From assembly GCA_964487555.1 (NCBI GenBank), contig CAZART010000123.1, forward strand, positions 1 through 14,882: DNA of 14,882 bases, in the 5' to 3' direction. Under the pieces are notes generated by a model, which made no database searches, was not told the DNA's origin, and saw only the letters and a list, made by a program, of their open reading frames with translations. The stretch comes from CAZART01 sp964487555. Lineage in GTDB: Bacteria; Bacteroidota; Rhodothermia; Rhodothermales; VXPQ01. Both the position numbers and the translations under genes were made by a program. Every line of letters starts with the position of its first letter. Position 1 is the stretch's first letter. Below are positions 1 to 9,087 of this stretch, one piece after another.

Positions 1-1
1 C

Positions 2-2164
2 TGGAGCTGGGCGCCATTAATTGCCGATTATGACAACGATGGCGATAAAGATCTGTTCATCACAAATGGAATTCTTCACGACACGATACATCGCGACTTT
101 CTCATCTTCAAAACGAGTTACATTGCAAGCAAGCAATTTGATTTGGAGCCTGCAGATATAGCGTATTTGATGAGTATGCTTCCGGAATCGGAGATCAAGA
201 ATTATGCTTTCAGAAATACAGGGAGCAAGCAATTTGAAGATGTTTCCGAGGCGTGGGGATTGGGATTTCCGCTTAAGAGCACCGGATCAGCATACGGTGA
301 CTTAGATAATGACGGCGACCTCGATTTAATTGTGAACAATATCAACGAGGTCGCCTATGTATTCGAGAACCGGTCGGCGCCGCGCAACAAGTACATCCAG
401 CTGGATCTGGTGGGGGAGGACGCCAACACGTTCGGGGTCGGCTCCCGAGTGACGCTTTATGCGAGCGGGAGGGCGCAGCATCTGGAGCAAATGCCGGCGC
501 GCGGCTATCTCTCCAGCATATCTCCGACGCTGCACTTCGGGATCGGTCAGGAGGAGCGCGCGGACTCCTTGCATGTGGCATGGCCTGACGGCAGGAGACA
601 GACCATCAAAAATGTCGAAGCGAATCAGCGCCTTTCCATCTACCAGAAAAATGCCGTGAAGGCTGACGAGGTGCCTTCGCGCAGTGAACCTGCGTTTGAA
701 TCCGCGCCTTCCCCGATCAACTTCGAGCATCGCATGTCAGAGAATATCGACGACTTTCGCCGGCAACCGCTCATGGTGAATCCGAAATCGTTTTCAGGTC
801 CTGCCCTGGTTCAAGCCGACGTGAACGGCGACGAGCTGGTAGACATCTTCGTAGGTGGGGGAAGCGGTCAGGAGAGCGTCCTGTATCTGCAGCGGGAGAA
901 CGGAACATTCGCAGTCGCCTCGCAGCCCGATTTCGAAGCCGATAGGCAAAGCGATGATGTTGATGCTGCATTCCTGGACTACAACCAGGACGGCCACGTC
1001 GACCTCTACGTGGCCGGCGGAGGTTATGGCCATTTCGAACCCGGCGATTCGGCGCTTCAAGATCGGCTGTACGTCAATGACGGAAACGGTAGGTTCACCC
1101 GGGCAGAGGATTCGCTCCCTGAGATGCGGACCAGCACCGGTGCTCTCGCCGCGGGCGATGTCAACGGAGACGGCTGGACCGATGTCTTCGTGGGCGGTGC
1201 CGTCATTCCCGGCCGATATCCTGAACCGCCTCGCAGCTTCATCCTGGTCAACGACGAGCGGGGTCGGTTGGTGGACCGTACGGCTGAGCTTGCGCCCGAG
1301 CTGGAGCGTATCGGGATGGTCAGTGATGCGGCTTGGTACGACCTGAATGACGACGGCGCACAAGAGTTGATCGTGGTCGGAGAGTGGATGCCGATCAGCG
1401 TATTCGAGATCCGTGACGGAAAGCTGTCGAACGAGACGGCACGGTATTTCAAGAAGCGGTACAGCGGATTATGGAACAAGCTATTGGTCGAGGATCTGAA
1501 TGGGGACGGACTGCCCGACCTGGTCGTCGGTAATCTAGGCCTCAACTCGCAGATCAAGGCGCGGGAGGATCAGCCTGCCGAGCTTTACTACGCCGACTTC
1601 GACTACGACGGGAACGTCGACCCCATTCTAAACTTCTACATTCAGGGCACCAGCTATCCGTATCTCACGCTCGACGAGCTGCGCGACCAGATGCCCAGGA
1701 TAGGCGCCAGGTTTTCCAGCCACGAAGCCTATGCCGATGCCGGACTCGACGATATATTCACCCCGGCAGAGCGTCAAAAATCCACAGTGCTTGAAGCGCG
1801 GTTCCTGGAAACATCTCTATTCATCGGCACCGAAGCGGGGTTTTTCGAAAAGAAGCCCCTTCCTATAGAAGCACAGTTCGCACCGGTATTCACCATCACT
1901 CCGTTGGATTACAACCGTGATGGAATCACCGACCTCATCCTGGCCGGGAACGTACATGAAGCTCGCATACGCCTCGGCAAATATGATGCGAATTACGGCG
2001 CGCTCCTGAGAGGAGGAGAGGATGCCTCATTCCAGTATGTGCCGCAACATGAGTCCGGGCTGACACTGCGGGGAGATGTTCGAAGTGCGTTAATGATCGA
2101 CCGCTCACTTCTATTCGGGCTCAATAGAGGTGCCGTTCGGGCCTACAAGTTTGCGGGTGAATGA
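2..2164 (+). CDS. ASPIC/UnbV and FG-GAP repeat surface protein, first paralogue (5' end outside window)
   Basis: The frame is open from nt 2, so the gene starts upstream; a TTG at 143 is internal, not a start. The 720 visible residues align with residues 378 onward of the next gene (both begin at Trp-Ser-Trp-Ala-Pro), so about 377 residues are probably missing and the full protein would be about 1,100 aa. Calcium-binding-type FG-GAP/VCBS motifs (DxDxDGxxD) lie near nt 26, 298, 816, 977, 1156, 1492 and 1906. An ASPIC/UnbV domain lies at about nt 385-655, ending in VAWPDGRRQTIKNV. The architecture is propeller lobe, ASPIC, second propeller lobe. Family members are exported or surface proteins, often beside SusC/SusD; their biochemical role is not established. 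The stop overlaps the next start (ATGA), implying translational coupling. The first ~350 nt are markedly poorer in GC than the rest. The family call is firm and the function open. Confidence 0.9.
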   Translation, partial: WSWAPLIADYDNDGDKDLFITNGILHDTIHRDFLIFKTSYIASKQFDLEPADIAYLMSMLPESEIKNYAFRNTGSKQFEDVSEAWGLGFPLKSTGSAYGDLDNDGDLDLIVNNINEVAYVFENRSAPRNKYIQLDLVGEDANTFGVGSRVTLYASGRAQHLEQMPARGYLSSISPTLHFGIGQEERADSLHVAWPDGRRQTIKNVEANQRLSIYQKNAVKADEVPSRSEPAFESAPSPINFEHRMSENIDDFRRQPLMVNPKSFSGPALVQADVNGDELVDIFVGGGSGQESVLYLQRENGTFAVASQPDFEADRQSDDVDAAFLDYNQDGHVDLYVAGGGYGHFEPGDSALQDRLYVNDGNGRFTRAEDSLPEMRTSTGALAAGDVNGDGWTDVFVGGAVIPGRYPEPPRSFILVNDERGRLVDRTAELAPELERIGMVSDAAWYDLNDDGAQELIVVGEWMPISVFEIRDGKLSNETARYFKKRYSGLWNKLLVEDLNGDGLPDLVVGNLGLNSQIKAREDQPAELYYADFDYDGNVDPILNFYIQGTSYPYLTLDELRDQMPRIGARFSSHEAYADAGLDDIFTPAERQKSTVLEARFLETSLFIGTEAGFFEKKPLPIEAQFAPVFTITPLDYNRDGITDLILAGNVHEARIRLGKYDANYGALLRGGEDASFQYVPQHESGLTLRGDVRSALMIDRSLLFGLNRGAVRAYKFAGE

Positions 2165-5100
2165 TGTCGCTTCGCCTCCACATTCTCTTTTCCCTGCTCC
2201 CGGCGATTATCCTGGCCGCAGGCGGATGCTCGGATGATCGGGAGCCGCTTTTCAGTCGCCTCGATTCCGGACGGACAGGTGTCGATTTCCAGAACGTCAT
2301 TGCTGCGGACGATACCCTGATGAATCCGCTCGATTTCTTCTATGTCTACAACGGCGGTGGAGTGGCCGTTGGAGACCTCAATGGGGATGGTCTTGCGGAT
2401 CTGTACTTTGCCGGCAACGCCGTGGAAAACCGGCTGTATATAAATCGCGGCAAATTCCAGTTCGAGGACGTCACGGATGCGGCCGGCGTAGGCGCCGCCG
2501 ATTCGTGGTCTACCGGTATTGCACTCGTCGATATCAACGACGACGGCCTGCTTGACGCCTATGTATGTGCAGGCGGGCCGATCGCGGGCACGCGCGCCAA
2601 CCGGCTGTACGTCAATCGCGGCGCCGATGCGAACGGCGTGCCGGTGTTCAAGGAGCAGGCCGCGCATTATGGGATTGCCGATTCGAGCTACAGTACGCAT
2701 GCGGCCTTCTTTGACTACGACCGTGACGGCGATCTCGATCTCTACGTCCTCAACACGGCGATGGTTGGGGCGGTGATGACGTCCGAGACGCATCGGTCCT
2801 TTGAAGCGGCGTCCAGGAGTACGGACCGGCTCTACCGCAACGACGGAGGCGGCCCGTTCACCGACGTCTCGAAAGAGGCAGGCATCCGCCACGAAGGCTA
2901 CGGGCTCGGGCTGGCCATCAGCGACATCAACAAGGATGGTTGGCCCGACGTCTACACCGCCAATGATTTCATCTCGAAGGACCTGCTGTACGTAAACAAT
3001 GGGGACGGCACGTTCACCAACCGAAGTGCCCAGTATCTCAAACAGCAGTCCTACAGCGCTATGGGAGTAGATATCGCGGATATCAACAACGATGCGCTCG
3101 TAGACATCATGGTTCTGGATATGCTGCCGAAAGATGTCTGGCGCCGAAGAGTCACATCGAACACGAGCGTGTTCCACGAAGGTGAGCTGCAGGTCGGGCG
3201 AAACACATTGCAGTTGAACAACGGTCCGGGTCCCGAAGGGCACATTGCCTTCAGCGAGATCGGGCAGCTTGCCGGCGTTGCCGCCACCGACTGGAGCTGG
3301 GCGCCCCTCCTCGCCGACTTCGACAACGACGGCGATCGAGATTTCTTCGTCACGACGGGGTACGGCGAGCTGGTGACGCACCTCGACTTCGACCGCCGTC
3401 GCAGCCGGGTGGCGTTTTCCGGAACGCCTGATGAAAATAGGAAGGCGATTCTCGAGGCCATGAAGGAGCTGCCCGGTGCAATCGTGCGCAACCTCTACTT
3501 CGAAAACGAGGGCGATCTGACGTTCACGGAAAGCGGGGGGATGCCGAGCGCCGTGCTTTCGAACGGGGCCGCGTTTGCAGATCTGGATCAGGACGGTGAT
3601 CTGGATCTGGTGACGAACAACATCAACGAGAAGGCCTTCATTTTGAAGAACCTGACGCGCGAGCGGAGCAATACCCACGCCCTTCGCGTCGCGCTGCTCG
3701 GCCCCCCCGGCAACGGGATGGGCCTGGGCGCCAGGCTGATCCTCCGAAACGCCGGTACGACGCAGTACCATGATCACTCGGTCTATCGCGGCTATCAATC
3801 CACGGTCGAATCGGTTGTCCATTTCGGTCTCGATGCCGATTCGACGGCGGACTCCCTGGAGATCGTCTGGCCCGACGGCGCCTCTCAGCTGCTCACCGGT
3901 ATCCGAGCGGATCAGGTGCTGGAGGTCCGCTATCACGAAGCTGTGACCGACCGGGAGCTCGCATTAGAACCGGACGCAGGCGTACGTCCACATCTCTTCC
4001 GGGAGGATGCCCTCCAGCGCGGCCTCACCTCTCACCACGGGGCGTTCGATTTCGGGGCGGCTCCGCGGCTCCCACACGCCTCCCCAAAAGACGGTCCGGG
4101 TCTGGCCGTTGGCGATGCCGACGGCGACGGCCTGGATGACGTGTTCGTGGGCACGGACTCCCGCCGCGAGCCGGCGCTTTTTCTGCAGAACGAATCGGGA
4201 CGTTTCACAGAGCAGGCGCTCGCCCTCGACGCGGAGTTCGAGGATATGGGAGCGCTCTTTTTCGACGCGGAAGGGGACGGCGACCTGGATCTTTATGTGG
4301 TCTCGGGAGGCACCCGCACGGCGGAGACCGCGGCTTATCAGGACAGGCTTTATCTGAACGATGGAAGTGCGGTGTTTAGCCGAGCCGCCGAGGCGCTTCC
4401 GGAGCTGACGGCGAGCGGTTCGAGCGTCACGGCGGCCGACTACGACGACGACGGCGATCTCGATCTCTTCGTCGGCGGGCGCGTACGTCCAGGCAGCTAC
4501 CCCCTTCCGGCTCGCAGTTACCTTCTGCGCAATGACTCGGAGGAAGGAGACGTCCGGTTCACGGATATCACCGAAGAGGCGGCGCCCGGTCTCGCCGAGA
4601 TCGGTCTCGTGACGAGTGCGCTCTGGACCGATTTCGATGGCGACGAGCGTATAGATCTTTTGCTCGTAGGAGAGTGGATGCCGATCACGTTCTTCAAGAA
4701 TGAAGGCGGGCGCTTCGCTAATGTGAGTGGCGGAGTGGGTCTGGAGGATACGGAAGGATGGTGGAACAGCCTCGCAGCCGGCGACTTCGACCGTGATGGC
4801 GACGTGGATTACGTCGCCGGCAATCTCGGGCTGAACACGCGCTACGCGGCCTCGCCCGGCGCGCCGGTTCGTGTGCACGCCAAGGACTTTGACCAGGACG
4901 GGCGGATCGAGCCGGTCCTTTCCCACGTAATCGCCGGAATCCGCTACCCTGCGCACGGTCGCGACGCGATGATCGACGAGATCGCCGCTATGATCCTCCG
5001 CTTTCCGACCTACAGCGATTATGCCGACGCCTCGTTCACCGACGTGTTCACCGACCGCGAATTGAAAGGTGCATACGTTGCGGAGGCCGTCCGATTCGAG

Positions 5101-5664
5101 ACCAGTTACCTGGAAAACCGGGGAGACGGGACCTTCGAGATCCGAGCGCTGCCGATCCGCGCACAATTTGCACCGGTCTTCGGCATGCAGCCGGGCGACT
5201 ACGACGGCGACGGGCACCTGGACCTGCTGATGGTGGGGAACTCGTACGCCGCAGACTCCGAAACCGGTCGGGCCGACGCGTTCGTGGGAGCCTTCCTGAA
5301 GGGAGACGGCACGGGGCGCCTCTCGTATGTGGACCCTACTGCGAGCGGCATCTTCGTGGCCGGCGACGCGAAGGGCCTGGCAGAGGTCGCTGCGGGAGAC
5401 GGGAGCTCCGTCCTCCTTGCCACGCAAAACGGCGGGCCGCTCACCGTGTTCAGCGTCGCGCGGTCCCACACGAGAGCCGTGCCCCTCCAGCCGCTCGATC
5501 GCTCCGCGCTGCTGACCTTCGAAGACGGGTCGACGCGCAAAGAGGAGTTTTTCTACGGGTCGACTTATCTATCGCAGGGCTCGCGGGTCCTATGGGTTCC
5601 GGCCGACGTAGAGCACATCGTCATCTACGACGGAGATCGTCGCACCGTCTCCGCTCACCAGTAG
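2161..5664 (+). CDS. ASPIC/UnbV and FG-GAP repeat lipoprotein, second paralogue
   Basis: This 1,167-residue protein starts with a lipoprotein-like signal: hydrophobic residues 8-20, then AAGGC with Cys23 as the likely lipidated residue. The lipobox is imperfect, so lipidation is probable rather than certain. Residues 40-500 form an FG-GAP/VCBS lobe with repeated DxDxDG motifs (for example GDLNGDGLADLYFAG, FDYDRDGDLDLYV). Residues about 503-594 are the ASPIC/UnbV domain (IVWPDGASQLLTGI). Residues 645-1030 form a second FG-GAP lobe. A C-terminal tail (FFYGSTYLSQGSR) typical of long members is absent from the upstream paralogue. ATG at 2161 overlaps the upstream stop by 4 nt. Position just before susC/susD suggests a role in binding or handling a glycan at the cell surface, but no catalytic residues are recognisable and that is inference. 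The periodic acidic repeats create long antisense open frames that should not be called genes. Confidence 0.92.
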   Translation: MMSLRLHILFSLLPAIILAAGGCSDDREPLFSRLDSGRTGVDFQNVIAADDTLMNPLDFFYVYNGGGVAVGDLNGDGLADLYFAGNAVENRLYINRGKFQFEDVTDAAGVGAADSWSTGIALVDINDDGLLDAYVCAGGPIAGTRANRLYVNRGADANGVPVFKEQAAHYGIADSSYSTHAAFFDYDRDGDLDLYVLNTAMVGAVMTSETHRSFEAASRSTDRLYRNDGGGPFTDVSKEAGIRHEGYGLGLAISDINKDGWPDVYTANDFISKDLLYVNNGDGTFTNRSAQYLKQQSYSAMGVDIADINNDALVDIMVLDMLPKDVWRRRVTSNTSVFHEGELQVGRNTLQLNNGPGPEGHIAFSEIGQLAGVAATDWSWAPLLADFDNDGDRDFFVTTGYGELVTHLDFDRRRSRVAFSGTPDENRKAILEAMKELPGAIVRNLYFENEGDLTFTESGGMPSAVLSNGAAFADLDQDGDLDLVTNNINEKAFILKNLTRERSNTHALRVALLGPPGNGMGLGARLILRNAGTTQYHDHSVYRGYQSTVESVVHFGLDADSTADSLEIVWPDGASQLLTGIRADQVLEVRYHEAVTDRELALEPDAGVRPHLFREDALQRGLTSHHGAFDFGAAPRLPHASPKDGPGLAVGDADGDGLDDVFVGTDSRREPALFLQNESGRFTEQALALDAEFEDMGALFFDAEGDGDLDLYVVSGGTRTAETAAYQDRLYLNDGSAVFSRAAEALPELTASGSSVTAADYDDDGDLDLFVGGRVRPGSYPLPARSYLLRNDSEEGDVRFTDITEEAAPGLAEIGLVTSALWTDFDGDERIDLLLVGEWMPITFFKNEGGRFANVSGGVGLEDTEGWWNSLAAGDFDRDGDVDYVAGNLGLNTRYAASPGAPVRVHAKDFDQDGRIEPVLSHVIAGIRYPAHGRDAMIDEIAAMILRFPTYSDYADASFTDVFTDRELKGAYVAEAVRFETSYLENRGDGTFEIRALPIRAQFAPVFGMQPGDYDGDGHLDLLMVGNSYAADSETGRADAFVGAFLKGDGTGRLSYVDPTASGIFVAGDAKGLAEVAAGDGSSVLLATQNGGPLTVFSVARSHTRAVPLQPLDRSALLTFEDGSTRKEEFFYGSTYLSQGSRVLWVPADVEHIVIYDGDRRTVSAHQ

Positions 5665-5736
5665 GCGGCACGTTAATCCGCGCGCACAACCAGACCCTGT
5701 CCAAAAAATGTTACGATCCGGTACGCACTTTTCGCC

Positions 5737-5765
5737 TTGATTCTTCAAGTCAAAATGAATATGAA
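5737..5765 (+). promoter_or_regulatory. Possible sigma70-like promoter for the susC/susD operon
   Basis: TTGATT at 5737-5742 is followed after 17 nt by TATGAA at 5760-5765. The first hexamer matches the sigma70 consensus at 4 of 6 positions and the second at 4 of 6. It would give a leader of roughly 80 nt. I see no Bacteroidota-type TAnnTTTG element here. The pattern could arise by chance in this AT-rich stretch. Confidence 0.3.
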
Positions 5766-5775
5766 TAGTTAACTA
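5766..5775. promoter_or_regulatory. TAGTTAACTA palindrome, possible operator
   Basis: A perfect 10-bp palindrome sits directly after the candidate -10 element of the susC promoter, where a regulator would block initiation. A second small dyad, CTTGA-TTCT-TCAAG (5736-5749), overlaps the candidate -35. Operator function is inference from position. Confidence 0.3.
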
Positions 5776-5854
5776 AGCGAAGCCGGCGCGAAAGAGCCCC
5801 TGCAGCGCTTTACTTCCTGGGTCTTTTCTGACGGCTTGAAAACGTTCACCTGCT

Positions 5855-8800
5855 ATGCGAAAAGCAACCAGTATGCTTCCAGGTTCACTTCTACAGCGTT
5901 CAATTCGATTCGCAGTCTGTCGACCACGGTCGACCCCATGGAGAATTGGCGTTCTTGTTACGGCGCTTTTTGCGGCATTTGCTCTTTCGGCGCCGGAGGC
6001 CGCGGCACAGCACGTCGTGACCGGAGTGGTTACGGATGCTGAGAGCGGGACCACGCTGCCGGGCGTAAACATCGTGGTCCGGGGAACGCTGGTCGGGACG
6101 ACGACGCGCGCGAACGGGGCGTTTCTCTTACGAGCACCCTCTCCCACGGACACTCTCGTGGCCTCATTCATTGGATTCGAGAGCCAGGACGTTCCCATTG
6201 AGGGCCGTTCGGAAATAGACATTGAGCTTGAACGCGGCATCATGACGCTGGATGAGGTCGTCGTCAGTGTCCCTTACGGCGAGCAGACCATCGCGACGAT
6301 AACCGGCTCGATAAGTCAGGTCTCCGGAGAAGATCTGGACGAGATACCGACGACCAATCTGTCACAGTCGCTGCAGGGTACGGTGCCGGGTCTTATCGGC
6401 GTAACCACGAGCGGCCGGCCCGGTGACGATGATTCGAATCTTCTGATTCGGGGGACCTCTACGCTCAATAACAATTCGCCGCTCATCGTGATAGACGGCG
6501 TACCGGGACGGCAGGGGGGATTGTCACGGATAAATCCATCGGACATTGCGACCATCACCGTATTGAAGGATGCTTCTGCAGCCATTTACGGCGCGCGTGC
6601 GGCCAATGGCGTCATTCTCGTCAACACCAGACGAGGAAGACCGGGAGAGACGCGCGTCGCCTTCAACGTCGAACGCAATTTCGCTCAGCCGACGATCGTG
6701 CCCGAGATGGCTGACGCGGCAACCTACATGCAGATGCTCAATGAGGTCGACGTATCCCGCGGAAATCCAGAGCGATTTTCGCAGGAGGAGATCGAGGCCC
6801 ATCGGGGCGATCTTTCTGGGGATTGGGAACGGCATAATACCGACTGGTATGGCGAAGCCCTTAAGGACTTTACCAGAGAAATCACCGGCAACGCATCCAT
6901 CAGCGGCGGCGGGGAGAGTGTTCGTTACCGGGCATCGGTTGAGGGACTTACCGAGGATGGCATCCTGGTCAACAGCGCGACCGGTTACGACCAGCTAGGT
7001 TTCCGGAGCAACCTCGACGGCGATATCACCCGCAACTTCAATGTGGCGCTGAACGTGCACGGTCGGCTGGAGAACCGCAAGCTTCCGTCCTGGACGCGCG
7101 GTCTAAACGCGGCGTGGGAGATGCTTCAGCGGGGTAAGCCGACCGAGCCGGCGTTCTGGCCTAACGGACTGCCTGGCCCCGCGCAGGAGGAGGGTGTGAA
7201 TCCGGTCGTAGCCAATGCGACGGGATTTGACAACGAAAAGCGATACTACTTCCAGAGCAGCCTTACGCTCGGCCTAGACATTCCTGCCGTCGACGGCTGG
7301 AACGTCGAAGGCACGGTCGCCTACGACCGAATCTTCTTGAATCGCAAGCGGTGGCAGCAGCCGTGGACACTCTATACGTGGGCCGGAGACCGCGACGATG
7401 CCGGCGAACCGGTACTCACCCCCACCCAAACGGGCGTTCCGGAGCCGCGTCTTACCCAGAACGACATGTCGACCGAAGACATCCTGCTTCGGGCCACGAC
7501 GAGATATCAGACAACGCTTCGAGGTATGCACAATACGACACTGCTGCTAGGTACGGAGTGGCAGTCTTCGGAGATGGATACACTTATGGTGTTTCGGCGA
7601 TTCTTTCCCTCCGATCGGATCACGGAGATCTTCGCGGGGGGACAGTCGCAGCAGGATCTCTGGGGGAGCGGTTCGCACGGCGCCCGACTGAATTTCTTCG
7701 GACGGCTAAACTACGATTTCCGGCAGAAATACCTCTTCGAATTTGTGGCCCGCTACGACGGCTCCTATATCTTTCCTGAAGGAGATCGCTTCGGGTTCTT
7801 TCCTTCGGTTTCGGTCGGATGGCGAGCCGACCAGGAGGATTGGTTCGACAATCTGACAGGCAACTTCTTCGACCGGCTGAAGCTTCGCGCGTCCTACGGG
7901 CAAACCGGCAATGACCAGATCGAGCCCTACCAGTTCCTCCGGACGTTCGGCTTCAACGGGCAGTTCGCTTACGGCGACGGCCTGAGCACGCGGATCGCTC
8001 CGACGCGGGTGCCGAACGAGGATATTACCTGGGAGGTGGCTACCCAATTTGATGTGGGGCTACAGGGGGGCATTCTCAACGACCGAGTGGCCTTCGACTT
8101 CACGTACTTCAATCATTTTCGCGACGATATCCTGTGGTGGAGAGACCTGGCCGTCCCTGAAACGGCGGGCTTCAGCCTGCCGCGCGAAAACATCGCCCAG
8201 GTACGAAGCCAGGGATTTGAAGCGGAACTTTCGTATTCACAGCAGATTGCGACCGACGTCCTCTTCCGAGCCGGCGCGAATGTAACCTTTGCGAGCGACG
8301 AAGTAGAGTTCTTTGCCGAGCCGGCCGGTGTACTTCCGCACCAGCGCAATACGGGTAGCCCGTGGGAGACGAACTTGTATTACGACGCCGTTGGCATCTG
8401 GAGCAGTCAGGAGGAGATCGACAACGCGGACGCCGTCTGGCCCGGCGCACGGCCGGGTGACATCCGCTTCAGGGACGTCAATGGGGACGGAGAGATAAAC
8501 GGCGACGACCGGATTCGAGTCGATGAAAATGCTACCCCGGACATCATCGGGTCATTCAATCTCGGCGCCTCCTTCGGCCGGTTCGATGCCAGCCTGCTCT
8601 TCCAGGGTGCCGCCAAGGTCCGGCATTATGTGTTCTCCGGATCCGTCGGCGAGTTTGGAAATTACTTTCAGGAGTTCGCGGATGAGCGCTGGACACCGGA
8701 GAACCCGAACGCCTCGGGGCCGCGCGCCTACAACCGTGTGGACCCGTTCTGGGCATCCAACGCGAGCACCTTCTTTCTTCAGGATGCGAAATATCTCCGC

Positions 8801-9007
8801 CTCAAGAGCGCGCGTTTGGGGTACAGCGTGCCGTCTCAGTGGCTGAACCGGCTCGGAGGGATGCGGCAGCTCCAGATATATCTCAGCGGACGAAATCTAT
8901 TGACTTTCACGCCGCTGAAGGTCATGGATCCGGAGATCCGGCACGGCGGAGCTCACAGCTATCCCCTCGAGCGGGCGTATACCGTGGGGCTTCAGATGGG
9001 CTTCTAA
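5855..9007 (+). CDS. SusC/RagA-family TonB-dependent outer-membrane receptor
   Basis: This 1,050-residue protein is a typical SusC: a TonB-energised outer-membrane barrel that imports oligosaccharides with its SusD partner. An unusually long n-region (about 30 residues, several Arg) precedes hydrophobic residues 31-46 and a likely signal-peptidase I site around AAAQ (49-52). Residues 53-127 form the carboxypeptidase-regulatory-like domain (VVTGVVTDAESGTTLPGVNI). TLDEVVVSVPYGEQ (131-144) is the SusC-specific linker. The plug follows, with IRGTSTLNNNSPLIVIDGVP and VLKDASAAIYGARAANGVI near 198-255. The barrel contains FDRLKLRASYGQTGND near residue 671 and a DVNGDGEINGDD loop near 870. It ends in Phe, as expected for insertion by the BAM machinery. 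The ATG at 5855 was chosen because it gives the whole signal peptide; Met7 is a possible alternative. Substrate specificity cannot be read directly; context points to uronic-acid-bearing oligosaccharides. Confidence 0.96.
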   Translation: MRKATSMLPGSLLQRSIRFAVCRPRSTPWRIGVLVTALFAAFALSAPEAAAQHVVTGVVTDAESGTTLPGVNIVVRGTLVGTTTRANGAFLLRAPSPTDTLVASFIGFESQDVPIEGRSEIDIELERGIMTLDEVVVSVPYGEQTIATITGSISQVSGEDLDEIPTTNLSQSLQGTVPGLIGVTTSGRPGDDDSNLLIRGTSTLNNNSPLIVIDGVPGRQGGLSRINPSDIATITVLKDASAAIYGARAANGVILVNTRRGRPGETRVAFNVERNFAQPTIVPEMADAATYMQMLNEVDVSRGNPERFSQEEIEAHRGDLSGDWERHNTDWYGEALKDFTREITGNASISGGGESVRYRASVEGLTEDGILVNSATGYDQLGFRSNLDGDITRNFNVALNVHGRLENRKLPSWTRGLNAAWEMLQRGKPTEPAFWPNGLPGPAQEEGVNPVVANATGFDNEKRYYFQSSLTLGLDIPAVDGWNVEGTVAYDRIFLNRKRWQQPWTLYTWAGDRDDAGEPVLTPTQTGVPEPRLTQNDMSTEDILLRATTRYQTTLRGMHNTTLLLGTEWQSSEMDTLMVFRRFFPSDRITEIFAGGQSQQDLWGSGSHGARLNFFGRLNYDFRQKYLFEFVARYDGSYIFPEGDRFGFFPSVSVGWRADQEDWFDNLTGNFFDRLKLRASYGQTGNDQIEPYQFLRTFGFNGQFAYGDGLSTRIAPTRVPNEDITWEVATQFDVGLQGGILNDRVAFDFTYFNHFRDDILWWRDLAVPETAGFSLPRENIAQVRSQGFEAELSYSQQIATDVLFRAGANVTFASDEVEFFAEPAGVLPHQRNTGSPWETNLYYDAVGIWSSQEEIDNADAVWPGARPGDIRFRDVNGDGEINGDDRIRVDENATPDIIGSFNLGASFGRFDASLLFQGAAKVRHYVFSGSVGEFGNYFQEFADERWTPENPNASGPRAYNRVDPFWASNASTFFLQDAKYLRLKSARLGYSVPSQWLNRLGGMRQLQIYLSGRNLLTFTPLKVMDPEIRHGGAHSYPLERAYTVGLQMGF

Positions 9008-9027
9008 AACTCGACACGACAGTGACG

Positions 9028-9046
9028 GCCCGTCCGTCGAACGGGC
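9028..9046 (+). other. Intercistronic hairpin between the susC-like and susD-like genes
   Basis: GCCCGT (9028-9033) pairs perfectly with ACGGGC (9041-9046) across a 7-nt loop. No T-run follows, so it is not a classical terminator. It may tune the relative amounts of the two mRNA segments, for example by stopping 3'-exonucleases after the long susC message. The role is inference. Confidence 0.4.
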
Positions 9047-9087
9047 GAACATTGCACATTCTTACAGGGCTAGACTAAGCAACTCCG

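Larger units (their letters stand above)
5665..5854 (+). other. Intergenic leader before the susC-like gene
   Basis: This 190-nt gap has lower GC than its flanks around 5700-5775. It contains the possible promoter and palindrome listed separately and a tandem ATGAAT ATGAAT at 5755-5766. I see no small gene and no clear terminator for the upstream gene. There is no Shine-Dalgarno sequence before the ATG at 5855. Confidence 0.5.

Noticed and set aside
143..2164. TTG at 143 as the true start of the first ASPIC protein
   Set aside because: The frame stays open to nt 2 and encodes a conserved FG-GAP motif (WSWAP, then DYDNDGDKD) that aligns with the interior of the paralogue, so the gene begins upstream of the window.
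2143..3936. 597-residue minus-strand open frame under the second ASPIC gene
   Set aside because: Its product is a repetitive string of V/I/E/D segments that mirrors the antisense of the DxDxDG repeats. The plus frame has clear domains throughout.
3964..5469. 501-residue minus-strand open frame under the same gene
   Set aside because: Same cause: antisense of periodic acidic codons in GC-rich DNA. No recognisable domain and no independent start context.
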